From the NCBI RefSeq assembly GCF_001541095.1, contig NZ_LMXH01000005.1:124001-188000 (forward strand): a stretch of 64,000 nt of DNA. Direction: 5' to 3'. Below, piece after piece: positions 1 to 7,549 of this stretch. Position numbers and translations under genes: made by a program. Position 1 is the stretch's first letter, and each line of letters begins with the position of its first letter. The DNA is from Paenibacillus sp. FJAT-26967 (GTDB lineage: Bacteria; Bacillota; Bacilli; Paenibacillales; NBRC-103111). A model generated the notes under the pieces. The model was not told where the DNA came from. It saw only the letters and a list, made by a program, of their open reading frames with translations, and searched no databases.

Positions 1-69
1 ATCTATGACGATCATGGCTGGCACATTGAACCGGAGGAGCTTAACGAAGACAAGGGGGTTAAACGATGA
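1..69 (+). CDS. ctaD: Cytochrome c oxidase subunit I, C-terminal end (partial)
   Basis: An open frame enters from the left edge and reads 22 residues (ending GVKR) before TGA at 67-69. The stop overlaps the ATG of the subunit III gene (ATGA), the coupling expected of the ctaD-ctaE junction in Bacillales caa3 oxidase operons. The hydrophilic, acidic tail fits a subunit I C-terminus on the membrane surface. Identity is inferred mainly from gene order, since too little sequence is present for domain recognition. Confidence 0.7.
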   Translation: MYDDHGWHIEPEELNEDKGVKR

Positions 70-686
70 GCGCGCATACGCACGAAGCGGACACTCTGCC
101 CCTTGAGCCTGAGAAGGCGACCCTCGAAGGCAAGAATAAAGTCCTCGGATTCTGGCTTTTCCTTGGCGGGGAAATGGTATTGTTCGGCACCTTGTTTGCC
201 GCTTATATTGCCCTTCGGAACCAAATTCCGGATGGCCCGACTCCACAGGAATTATTTAAACTGTCGACAGTAGCCTGGGCAACCATGATCTTGTTGACAA
301 GCAGCTTAACGAGTGTATTCGCTATGATGGCTATGCATCGTCATGATCTTAAGAAGATGCTGATATGGCTAGGCGTTACAGTTGCTTTGGGACTTGGATT
401 CTTGGGTCTCGAGATTTATGAATTCTATGAATACGTGCATGAAGGTCACGGCTTTACGACCAATGCATTCTCCACTTCCTTCTATACGCTTGTCGGCTTC
501 CACGGGGGCCACGTAGCATTCGGTATTCTCTGGATCACTCTTCTGATTATCCAGGGCACACGTAAAGGTCTGACAGTTGTAACGGCGCCTAAGTTCTATG
601 TTGCGAGCTTGTACTGGCACTTTATCGACGTCGTATGGGTATTTATCTTTACGGTCGTTTATCTGATGGGGAAGGTGGGTCCTTAA
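66..686 (+). CDS. ctaE: Cytochrome c oxidase subunit III
   Basis: This 206-residue integral membrane protein has about five hydrophobic segments. It carries the subunit III motifs FHGGHVAFG in the middle and YWHFIDVVW near the C-terminus, with a conserved acidic helix (GLEIYEF) before them. Subunit III belongs to the core of haem-copper oxidases and stabilises subunit I during turnover; it binds no metal itself. The length matches Bacillus CtaE. It lies between the end of subunit I (4-nt overlap) and subunit IV (1-nt gap), so the three are translated together. An AGGGGG site at 53-58 precedes the ATG. Confidence 0.95.
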   Translation: MSAHTHEADTLPLEPEKATLEGKNKVLGFWLFLGGEMVLFGTLFAAYIALRNQIPDGPTPQELFKLSTVAWATMILLTSSLTSVFAMMAMHRHDLKKMLIWLGVTVALGLGFLGLEIYEFYEYVHEGHGFTTNAFSTSFYTLVGFHGGHVAFGILWITLLIIQGTRKGLTVVTAPKFYVASLYWHFIDVVWVFIFTVVYLMGKVGP

Positions 687-687
687 G

Positions 688-999
688 ATGAGCACACACG
701 AAACGACTTCACCAAGTAAACGTCACAAACACCAAAGTCCTGCGAATCATTATTTTTCGTACATTGCGTCCATCCTGCTGACTATGATTGCTTTCTTGCT
801 GGTCATGTACGGAGGTCTCGACAAAACGTTCTTGTACGGCTTCTTGCTCTTCATGGCTCTCATCCAGGTAGCGCTTCAGTTGTCTTACTGGATGCACATG
901 AAAGAAAAAGGACATTTGTTTCCGATTGTCGGTATTATTTTCGGCGGAATAGTCGCATTGACAGCAGTCGCTGCGGCAGTATTCTGGATGTGGTGGTAA
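688..999 (+). CDS. ctaF: Cytochrome c oxidase subunit IVB
   Basis: This 103-residue protein has three predicted membrane helices and the motif YWMHMKEKGH between helices 2 and 3, typical of the bacterial CtaF/QoxD-type subunit IV. This subunit supports assembly of the oxidase in the cytoplasmic membrane. The first 20 residues are polar and Lys/His-rich (cytoplasmic). It starts one base after the ctaE stop, with its ribosome site (AAGGTGG) inside the ctaE 3' end. A terminator hairpin follows directly, so ctaF appears to close the structural-gene transcript. Confidence 0.93.
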   Translation: MSTHETTSPSKRHKHQSPANHYFSYIASILLTMIAFLLVMYGGLDKTFLYGFLLFMALIQVALQLSYWMHMKEKGHLFPIVGIIFGGIVALTAVAAAVFWMWW

Positions 1000-1010
1000 G
1001 TTAGTAGAAT

Positions 1011-1054
1011 AGAGGCGGCTTCGTTGGCTTTGATGCAACAAGCCGTCTCTTTTT
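1011..1054 (+). terminator. Rho-independent terminator after ctaF
   Basis: An 11-nt arm at 1011-1021 (AGAGGCGGCTT) pairs with 1040-1050 (AAGCCGTCTCT) with one mismatch, extended inward by TTG/CAA, and a run of T follows. It separates the oxidase structural genes from ctaG and may lower ctaG expression rather than abolish it. Confidence 0.75.
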
Positions 1055-1133
1055 ATAACAAGAACGGGAAGTTGAATTGTTGCTGGCTAAAGCATTGCAC
1101 GACTATTAAATTTAAAAAGGAGATGACACAGCG

Positions 1134-1961
1134 ATGGGTTTTTTTGATCTGTGGAACCCGGTTGTCCTGCTGTTCGTTGTCGTTGTCGGCCTGGTTTATC
1201 ATAATCTGACTTCTCCGTCTAAAGCGGAAGCTGAGGGTAGAGAGCCACTTCGTACAAAGATGAGATTGTCCTTTTACACAGGACTCGCTTTGTTCTATAT
1301 CGGGCAAGGAAGCCCCTTGAGCTATATCGGTCACCATTACTTGTTCAGTGTACACATGGTGCAGCAATCGATTTTGTATCTGATTATGCCGGTCTTTATC
1401 TTGAACGGCATTCCGGATTGGTTGATACGCCCTATTTTTAAGAATAAGATTGCTAAAGGGATCTTGAAATTTGTCACACAACCTTTGATTGCGATCTTGG
1501 CGTTTAATCTGTTATTCTCTATATATCACCTTCCGTTAATTATGGATGCGCTGATGAAGAATGAGTGGATGCTGACAGGTTATCATACGCTGCTTCTGCT
1601 AACGGCGTTTGCTATGTGGTTCCCGGTGTTCGGTCCGCTTAAGGAATATGCGAACTACTCCGGATTAGTGAAGATGGCTTACATTTTCGGTAATGGCATC
1701 TTATTGACTCCGGCTTGTGCGCTTATTATTTTTGCAGATGTGTCGTTGTATGAGATGTACCGGAATGCCGTTGTGCCTTTCAGTGCTTTACCGTTACTGG
1801 AAGATCAGCAGCTCGGAGGCGTCCTCATGAAGATTATTCAGGAAATCGTGTACGGCACTGTGCTTGCCATGGTTTTCTTCAAATGGTATCGAACGGAGAG
1901 GGAGCAGGAAGAAGAGTTGTCGGATGAGCCCAGCGAGAAAAGCGGCCTGACAACGGCGTAA
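1134..1961 (+). CDS. ctaG: Cytochrome c oxidase assembly factor CtaG
   Basis: A 275-residue membrane protein with seven or so hydrophobic segments, belonging to the Bacillus-type CtaG (caa3_CtaG) family, which is needed for copper-centre assembly of caa3 oxidase. Family-like features are the segment HMVQQSILYLIMPVFILNG and further His/Met positions in membrane segments (YHLPL, GYHTLLLL). The C-terminal 20 residues are charged (REQEEELSDEPSEKSG). The start has an AAAGGAG site at 1117-1123. This CtaG is unrelated to the mitochondrial Cox11-type protein of the same name. Confidence 0.9.
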   Translation: MGFFDLWNPVVLLFVVVVGLVYHNLTSPSKAEAEGREPLRTKMRLSFYTGLALFYIGQGSPLSYIGHHYLFSVHMVQQSILYLIMPVFILNGIPDWLIRPIFKNKIAKGILKFVTQPLIAILAFNLLFSIYHLPLIMDALMKNEWMLTGYHTLLLLTAFAMWFPVFGPLKEYANYSGLVKMAYIFGNGILLTPACALIIFADVSLYEMYRNAVVPFSALPLLEDQQLGGVLMKIIQEIVYGTVLAMVFFKWYRTEREQEEELSDEPSEKSGLTTA

Positions 1962-1996
1962 TAAGCCTGCAAGAGCCCCTCCGCCCAATAAAGGAA

Positions 1997-2470
1997 ATGG
2001 ATGGGATCTCAAACATGCATGTATTACCTACAATCAGTACGATGTTTATTGTGATTAGCGCCATTTTTGTCGGTTTCGGTTGGTATCATATTCGCAAAGG
2101 GAATCGTGAGACCCATACGAAACTAATGATTGCAGGTGCGATCTCGGCACTGACATTTTTTACGATCTATATGTCGCGCACTATTTTTCAAGGGAATACA
2201 GCCTTTGACGGACCGGAGAATTTGAAGCTGGCTTATCACCTCTTCTTGTTCTTCCACATTACACTCGCTACGGTGGGTGCTGTGTTCGGTATTGTAACCC
2301 TGATCCTTGCGTATAAGAAGAACTGGATTCGTCACCGCAAGCTGGGTCCTATTACCGCGACCATTTGGCTATGTGTAGCCCCGACGGGTGTGATGGTGTA
2401 CATTCTGCTTTATGTGCTTTATCCGGGCGGCGAGACCAAACCGCTCATTGATGCCATTTTTGGTCTTTAA
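1997..2470 (+). CDS. DUF420 membrane protein (YozB/CtaM-like)
   Basis: 157 residues with four hydrophobic helices and the DUF420 hallmarks LPTIST near the N-terminus, YHLFLFFHI in the middle and VMVYILLYVLYPGG at the C-terminus. In Staphylococcus the homologue CtaM is needed for haem-copper oxidase function, which fits its place after ctaG. The start is uncertain: an AAGGA at 1991-1995 abuts the first ATG (1997), and a second in-frame ATG at 2015 gives the product beginning MHVLPTIST. A strong terminator follows. Confidence 0.85.
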   Translation: MDGISNMHVLPTISTMFIVISAIFVGFGWYHIRKGNRETHTKLMIAGAISALTFFTIYMSRTIFQGNTAFDGPENLKLAYHLFLFFHITLATVGAVFGIVTLILAYKKNWIRHRKLGPITATIWLCVAPTGVMVYILLYVLYPGGETKPLIDAIFGL

Positions 2471-2484
2471 AGAGGTACGATTAC

Positions 2485-2533
2485 AAAAAAGCGGCTTTTA
2501 TTTTCTTCGGAAAATAAGGGCTGCTTTTTTTTG
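2485..2533 (+). terminator. Terminator of the cta operon
   Basis: The stem is AAAAGCGGCTTTTATTTTC against GAAAATAAGGGCTGCTTTT around a TTCG tetraloop (2506-2509), followed by T residues. It is a stable hairpin with a few mismatches directly after the DUF420 gene. Confidence 0.85.
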
Positions 2534-2563
2534 TGCGATAAGATGGAAATTTTTATTGCGTTG

Positions 2564-2596
2564 CTGTGTATATACTGTTAATATAAACATACACAG
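2564..2596 (+). promoter_or_regulatory. Palindromic operator/promoter of the GntR-ABC operon
   Basis: A perfect 8-bp inverted repeat, CTGTGTAT at 2564-2571 and ATACACAG at 2589-2596, encloses an AT-rich core containing TTAATAT, a possible -10. A short direct repeat, CACAGTAAG twice, follows at 2592-2609. It lies 68 bases before the first gene of an operon encoding a YtrA-type GntR regulator; such regulators usually bind spaced inverted repeats in their own promoter. Binding by this regulator is inferred. Confidence 0.55.
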
Positions 2597-2663
2597 TAAG
2601 CACAGTAAGCACACCGATCACATTATGTCCAGGGATTTTAAATACTTTGAATGAGGTGTCTCG

Positions 2664-3410
2664 ATGAACAGCACATGGGAGAATATCTGGTGGCTGGCTA
2701 AACAGGAATTAAAAATGGTTCGTATGGGCTATCTATGGAATTTTTTATATGCGATGAATGCCTTGTTCGTTATAACTATTTTTGGGGGAACGGGTAGTGG
2801 CATGCTCGTTTCAGGAGATTCTCATTTATTTCTGATAACGGTGTTTAATTTTTTTCTGCTCACGGTTATTCAAGTTTTTGGTTATTCTTTTGACTCGCGT
2901 TATATGAATTATTGGAAGAAGGATTCCTATACAAAACGTGTTGTGCTTTTAAAGATGCTGCCGGTGACAAACAGGGAGATCATCCTCAGCCGCTATGTGA
3001 GCTATCTATTGTATGGCGCTACGTATATCGTTTTGCTTTTTGCAGGAATAAAAGTTTGTATGGCTTTCGGCTTGATAGAATCGGTCAGTTGGGGAACTTG
3101 GACCGGGATGCTCGTGACTTGGTATAGTACAGTGTTGTTCGCCGGAGCATTTTATTTATATGGTGAAATGTCGATGCGGGGAAGATCATTTTTTAAGATG
3201 GGATTTGTCTTGAACGGATTAGCGCCTCTGATATCAATCGCTCTCTCGGTAACTGGAGGATTCTTGGTATGGTCTATCGTTATTAATAGGGTGAAAGAAG
3301 ACGGAGCACTGCTGCCTGTACTTTCATTCCTGACTGGTGCTTTTACGTTGTACTTGTCCTGGAAACAGCTTGAGAAGAAGATGGCAAACAGAGATTTCTA
3401 CTCGTCCTAA
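2664..3410 (+). CDS. ABC-2 type permease-like membrane protein
   Basis: 248 residues with about six hydrophobic segments and no Walker motifs. It is the first gene of an operon that continues with a GntR regulator and an ABC ATPase, so it is probably the membrane partner of the ATPase at 3971. An aromatic, charged cytoplasmic loop (YMNYWKKDSYTKRV) between segments 2 and 3 resembles the coupling regions of ABC-2 permeases. The ribosome site GAGGTG is at 2652-2657. The substrate is unknown; by analogy with Bacillus Ytr systems an envelope-stress or antibiotic-related role is possible. Confidence 0.65.
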   Translation: MNSTWENIWWLAKQELKMVRMGYLWNFLYAMNALFVITIFGGTGSGMLVSGDSHLFLITVFNFFLLTVIQVFGYSFDSRYMNYWKKDSYTKRVVLLKMLPVTNREIILSRYVSYLLYGATYIVLLFAGIKVCMAFGLIESVSWGTWTGMLVTWYSTVLFAGAFYLYGEMSMRGRSFFKMGFVLNGLAPLISIALSVTGGFLVWSIVINRVKEDGALLPVLSFLTGAFTLYLSWKQLEKKMANRDFYSS

Positions 3411-3483
3411 TAATTGGCCGCAAGATTCAATAGGTTGAAGGAAACGGCTGTGGATTTAAACGTTTGAAAGCAGGTGAACGATT

Positions 3484-3978
3484 GTGCATATTCCGATTAA
3501 AATTTCGCCGGATAGTCCAGAGCCTATGTATCATCAAATTCAAGTGCAGCTAAAAGCACTTATTCTAAGCGGTCACCTCCCGGAGGGGACACTGCTGCCA
3601 TCGATAAGAGAGTTTGCCAAAGATTTGTCGTGCAGTGTGATTACGATCCGCCGTGTATACCAGGACCTGGAGACGGAAGGCATTCTAAGAACGAGGCAGG
3701 GAACAGGAACATTCGTTGCCAAGGTGGGAACGGTAACAAGAGAACAATACCGGAAGGAAGCGGTGGTGGAAGCGATGAAAGAAGCGCTGCGGAGCGGCTT
3801 GCGGGTAGGATGTTCGGTCGAAGAATTGAGAGTGCTATTTGAAGAAGCGCTGGTGGAATTAAGGGATGAGGAAGCAGCAGGTGTTAGTGCTGGTATAACC
3901 GGTCCTCTAGAGGGCCGTGTATGGTCAAAGCAGATACGGGCAATAGAGGGCCTAGGGGAGGAGATTCACAGTGAGTGA
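3484..3978 (+). CDS. GntR family transcriptional regulator, YtrA subfamily
   Basis: 164 residues, GTG start with AGGTGA at 3473-3478. Residues 12-80 form the GntR winged helix-turn-helix (PMYHQIQ..., LPSIREFAKDLSCS, TIRRVYQDLETEGI, RQGTGTFVA). Only a short helical C-terminal region follows, with no large effector-binding domain, which defines the YtrA subfamily. These proteins usually repress their own ABC transporter operon. The 3' end overlaps the next ATPase gene by 8 bases. The inverted repeat at 2564-2596 is its likely operator. Confidence 0.88.
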   Translation: MHIPIKISPDSPEPMYHQIQVQLKALILSGHLPEGTLLPSIREFAKDLSCSVITIRRVYQDLETEGILRTRQGTGTFVAKVGTVTREQYRKEAVVEAMKEALRSGLRVGCSVEELRVLFEEALVELRDEEAAGVSAGITGPLEGRVWSKQIRAIEGLGEEIHSE

Positions 3979-4942
3979 ACATGCGGTGATGCGAAATCAG
4001 TTGAGCAGTAACCAGGCGGCAGGCAGCAGCGCAGGTGACCGGTCTGCACTGCGTATGAGCGGAATTGTGAAGAGGCTGGGCGAGTTGACACTCGGTCCGC
4101 TCGATTTCGAGATCGAGCCGGGGACAGTGGTTGCCTTGGTAGGCCCGAATGGTTCCGGCAAGAGCTCGATATTCCGTATGCTGATGAATCTCTCCAAACC
4201 CGATCAAGGTGAGCTTCGGATGCTCGGAAAGGTATATGGCAGCGATGAAGATGAAGCGGACGTCAAGCGCCGGATGGGCTATGTACCCGAAGAATCAAGC
4301 TGGGATGAGCTTGGCTGTACGACGATCAGGCAGCTGCACCATTTTGTGTCCCGGTGGTATCCATCCTGGAATGAAACTCTCTATCGGCAGCTGATGATTG
4401 ACTTCGAGCTTCATGAAAGGATGAAGCTGAGTACGCTGTCCAAAGGGATGAAGCGTAAATTAAGCTGCATCATCGCCATATCTTATGAGCCGCAGGTTCT
4501 TCTCCTGGATGAGGCTACATCCGGACTGGATCCGTTTGCATCCAAGCGGATGATTGAACAGCTCGTGCGCTATATGGACGGCGGAGAAAGAAGTATATTC
4601 TTCTCTACTCACGTAATGGAAGAGGTCAGACGCCTGGCGGACTATATTCTGTATATCAACCGGGGAAGATTCGTTGGAGTGTTCGAAAAGGACCGGCTGC
4701 TGGATGACTGGAAAAAAATGTGGGTGCGCGAGGCGCCTCAAGCAGCAGGGCAGCTGCCTGGGGTGGTGGCGATTGAGCCGGGAAGAGACGGGGGTCTGGT
4801 CCAGATCATTTCGAAGGCTTCCATGGAAACCGAAGCGGCCCTCTCTGTACAGGGAATCGTTCCGGTTCGCGTCACGGGTATGGAACTGGAAGATATTCTA
4901 GAAATACTGGGAAGACAAGATAGGGAAACATCTGAAGAATAA
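3971..4942 (+). CDS. ABC transporter ATP-binding protein
   Basis: 323 residues. The Walker A motif GPNGSGKSS lies at about 58-66, a non-canonical signature LSKGMKRK at about 156, and Walker B VLLLDEATSGLDP at about 177-189, followed by the switch H in FFSTHVMEE. It starts with GTG inside the regulator gene. A hydrophilic N-terminal extension of about 25 residues precedes the nucleotide-binding fold, and about 90 residues with a weak regulatory-type fold follow it. It probably energises the permease at 2664. Substrate unknown. Confidence 0.87.
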   Translation: MSEHAVMRNQLSSNQAAGSSAGDRSALRMSGIVKRLGELTLGPLDFEIEPGTVVALVGPNGSGKSSIFRMLMNLSKPDQGELRMLGKVYGSDEDEADVKRRMGYVPEESSWDELGCTTIRQLHHFVSRWYPSWNETLYRQLMIDFELHERMKLSTLSKGMKRKLSCIIAISYEPQVLLLDEATSGLDPFASKRMIEQLVRYMDGGERSIFFSTHVMEEVRRLADYILYINRGRFVGVFEKDRLLDDWKKMWVREAPQAAGQLPGVVAIEPGRDGGLVQIISKASMETEAALSVQGIVPVRVTGMELEDILEILGRQDRETSEE

Positions 4943-4998
4943 GGCACTGCAGCCAGTTAGCCTATCTATTCCAGGAAATCGAAAGGGGAAAGCAGAGG

Positions 4999-5901
4999 AT
5001 GAAACCATTAGAGTTGGAACAGGTGTCTAAACAATACGGGGACAAAACGGCAGTTAACCGGATTTCTCTGGGAGTGAAGGCGGGAGAGATTTACGGCCTG
5101 CTGGGGGGCAATGGAGCCGGCAAAACAACGACTATGCGGATGTCGCTCGGATTGATTTATCCCGATGAAGGCAGCATCCGCTGGAACGGGAAGGGATACA
5201 GCGAAGAGCTCCGCAGGATCATGGGCTACCTGCCTGAAGAGCGCGGCTTATATGCCAAATACAAAGTGTCGGAGCAGCTTGTCTATCTGGCTGAGCTGCG
5301 CGGGATTAAGCGCAAAGAAGCGGATAAGGCGCTTAAACTGTGGCTTGAGAAGTTCGAGGTGCCGGAGTATTACGATAAACGCGTAGAAGAACTGTCCAAG
5401 GGGAATCAGCAGAAAATACAGTTCATTGCTTCTGTGCTGCATGATCCGGAGGTCATTATTATGGACGAAACCTTCAGCGGGCTTGATCCTGTAAATGTGG
5501 AACTGCTGAAGAGCACGGTCAAGGAGCTGAGGGATAAAGGCAAAGCCATTTTATTCTCCAGTCACCGTATGGATCATGTGGAAGAATTGTGCGAGAACAT
5601 TTGCATTCTGCATAAGTCAAACACCGTTCTGCAGGGCAATTTGCGTGAGATCAAGCAGTCTTTTCCAAAAGAAAGGGTTATTCTTGAAACGAAAGATCCT
5701 GTTCTGGCGCTTGATCAGATCCCAGGGGTGCTGTCGGTCCAGAGGCATTTAAACGGCTATGAAATCCGCATTAGCGAAGCCGAAGCGGCTCAGCAAATTG
5801 TGAAGCAGGCGGCATCCGCTACAGATATTTTGCGTTTTCAGATTATGGAACCGACGTTGAATGAAATCTTTATTGCAAAGGTGGGACATTCGCATGAATA
5901 A
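4999..5901 (+). CDS. ABC transporter ATP-binding protein, NatA-like
   Basis: 300 residues with Walker A GGNGAGKTT at 36-44, a signature-like ELSKGNQQK, Walker B VIIMDETFSGLDP and the switch segment LFSSHRMDHVEEL. The C-terminal domain of about 90 residues is typical of NatA/YhaQ exporters. It overlaps the following permease by 8 bases, so the two form one complex. NatAB-type systems of Bacillus export Na+ or confer stress resistance; the substrate here cannot be read from sequence. Confidence 0.88.
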   Translation: MKPLELEQVSKQYGDKTAVNRISLGVKAGEIYGLLGGNGAGKTTTMRMSLGLIYPDEGSIRWNGKGYSEELRRIMGYLPEERGLYAKYKVSEQLVYLAELRGIKRKEADKALKLWLEKFEVPEYYDKRVEELSKGNQQKIQFIASVLHDPEVIIMDETFSGLDPVNVELLKSTVKELRDKGKAILFSSHRMDHVEELCENICILHKSNTVLQGNLREIKQSFPKERVILETKDPVLALDQIPGVLSVQRHLNGYEIRISEAEAAQQIVKQAASATDILRFQIMEPTLNEIFIAKVGHSHE

Positions 5902-7210
5902 CATGATGACCGTAATCCGGTTCACCTTATTTAACCGGTTGAAGACGAAGTCGTTTAAAATATCGACGCTCATTTTTGTGCTCATGATCTCTCTAGTCGT
6001 GAATTTACCCGCTATTATCGAATCTTTTTCTCAAGGCGACGGGGATAAGGCAGTTAAGATCGGGGTGATGGCAGCAAAGCCGGAGCTTAGTGAACAGTTA
6101 TCGCAATACTTCGCCAAAGCGCAAGAGGGCGGTCTGACTGCCAAGATCGAAATCGTGCCGATGAACCGTGCGGACAGTGTAGAGGCTGAGAATGCTCTGA
6201 TCCGTGAAAAGCTGAAGTCAGAGGAAGTGAAAGGAGTCCTTGTGGCGGCAGAGGCTGCGCAAGGAGAGTTCCCTGCTCTGGTGTATAAGACAGAAGATGC
6301 CGGTTTTTCTCTTAGCTCCGGCGGAGATTCCACCGCTGGGGCCCTCCAGACCGCGCTGCAGACGATCAAAATGAATGCGGCTGTCATTCAGTCGGGCATC
6401 GATTCGGCTGTGCTGGCGAAGATCCAGGAGCCTGTCAAGCTGACCTCCGAGTCTATCTCGGTCAACGAGAATCCGGTTAAGAGCAAAGAAGAAATGGGCA
6501 TTGCCTTTGTTCTCGTCTACGCTCTCTTGTTCCTGCTGTACATGAGTGTAATCGGGTATGGCAGCATGGTCTCTACGGAAATCACGGCGGAGAAAAGTTC
6601 TCGTGTGATGGAGATTCTAATCTCCAGCGGTTCACCGCTGAAGCAAATGTTCGGTAAAATTATCGGGATCTGCATGCTCGGACTGCTTCAACTTGTTCTG
6701 ATTGGGGTGGTCGTAGCTGTAAATCTGATGTTCCCTTGGAACGTAGATGTCATCAAAGACATGAATATAGACCTGTCCCTGCTTCCATTGGATCTTCTCG
6801 CTTACTTCCTGCTGTTCTACCTGGGTGGATTCTTCATCTATGCAACGATCTTCGCTGCAATCGGCTCGCTTGTGAGCCGCAGTGAGGAAGTGCAGCAGGC
6901 GGTTATGCCGGTTACGATTCTCATTATTGTCGCGTTCATGTCCGCGATGTTCGGCTTACAGAACCCGGATGCTCCGTTTGTAGTCGTCATGTCGTTCATT
7001 CCGTTCTTCTCCCCGCTGATTATGTTCCTGCGGATCGGTTTGGGAACGCCGGCGGGCTGGGAGATCATTCTCTCTATCGTGATCATGCTCGGCTCGATCT
7101 TTGCTCTAGGCTGGCTCGCTGCCAAAATCTATCGCACGGGCGTGCTCATGTACGGCAAGCGCCCTTCGTGGAAAGAGCTGCGTAAAGCGATGAAGGCTTT
7201 TGAAGGATAG
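5894..7210 (+). CDS. ABC transporter permease, NatB/YhaP-like
   Basis: 438 residues from the ATG at 5894, chosen because AAAGGTGGG (5876-5884) is 9 bases upstream; an upstream in-frame ATG at 5861 would overlap the ATPase gene by 41 bases and has no comparable site. Layout: one N-terminal membrane helix (about 20-40), a large hydrophilic extracellular domain (about 45-200), then five to six helices to the end (ABC2_membrane_3 pattern, with ITAEKSSRVMEILISS before helix 3). It partners the ATPase at 4999. A terminator follows. Confidence 0.87.
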   Translation: MNNMMTVIRFTLFNRLKTKSFKISTLIFVLMISLVVNLPAIIESFSQGDGDKAVKIGVMAAKPELSEQLSQYFAKAQEGGLTAKIEIVPMNRADSVEAENALIREKLKSEEVKGVLVAAEAAQGEFPALVYKTEDAGFSLSSGGDSTAGALQTALQTIKMNAAVIQSGIDSAVLAKIQEPVKLTSESISVNENPVKSKEEMGIAFVLVYALLFLLYMSVIGYGSMVSTEITAEKSSRVMEILISSGSPLKQMFGKIIGICMLGLLQLVLIGVVVAVNLMFPWNVDVIKDMNIDLSLLPLDLLAYFLLFYLGGFFIYATIFAAIGSLVSRSEEVQQAVMPVTILIIVAFMSAMFGLQNPDAPFVVVMSFIPFFSPLIMFLRIGLGTPAGWEIILSIVIMLGSIFALGWLAAKIYRTGVLMYGKRPSWKELRKAMKAFEG

Positions 7211-7309
7211 AGGTATAGGTTAAATAAGTATGTGATTTATCTTACCTATCGGTTAAAATTTCGCGTGTGGATGAATGGTATCTGATGAGAAGGATTTTCT
7301 CGATAGTCC

Positions 7310-7340
7310 GAGACTGCTTTTTTTTGCAGTCTCTTTTTTT
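7310..7340 (+). terminator. Terminator of the GntR-ABC operon
   Basis: An 8-bp perfect stem, GAGACTGC (7310-7317) and GCAGTCTC (7326-7333), with an all-T loop, is followed by seven T. It ends the ABC operon 100 bases after the last stop codon. Confidence 0.88.
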
Positions 7341-7370
7341 GCTTTTCGCCCAGCTCAAAAGTTCGTTCGG

Positions 7371-7400
7371 TTCAAGACTTATTAATAAATCAAAGATAAT
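7371..7400 (+). promoter_or_regulatory. Possible promoter of the five-gene cassette
   Basis: TTCAAG at 7371-7376 and GATAAT at 7395-7400 are 18 bases apart in the AT-rich stretch between the ABC terminator and the EEP gene. This is the best sigma-A-like pair I can see before 7550, but it is far from consensus at -35, and the actual promoter could use another sigma factor. Confidence 0.3.
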
Positions 7401-7549
7401 GGAATAAAGCGACAACTATCGCCATATTCATACAAATTTCAATTATTTTCGTTAAAAAATGGTATTCAAGTCCCGATAAATTTTATATGATCAAGTTGCG
7501 GTCTTTGGAATTATTTGGGCCAGCCTTACGGAGAGCGGGGAGACCGGGC

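Noticed and set aside
2412-2654. 80-codon plus-strand frame covering the cta terminator and the GntR operon promoter
   Set aside because: It runs through a terminator hairpin and an operator, starts inside the DUF420 gene, and has no ribosome site.
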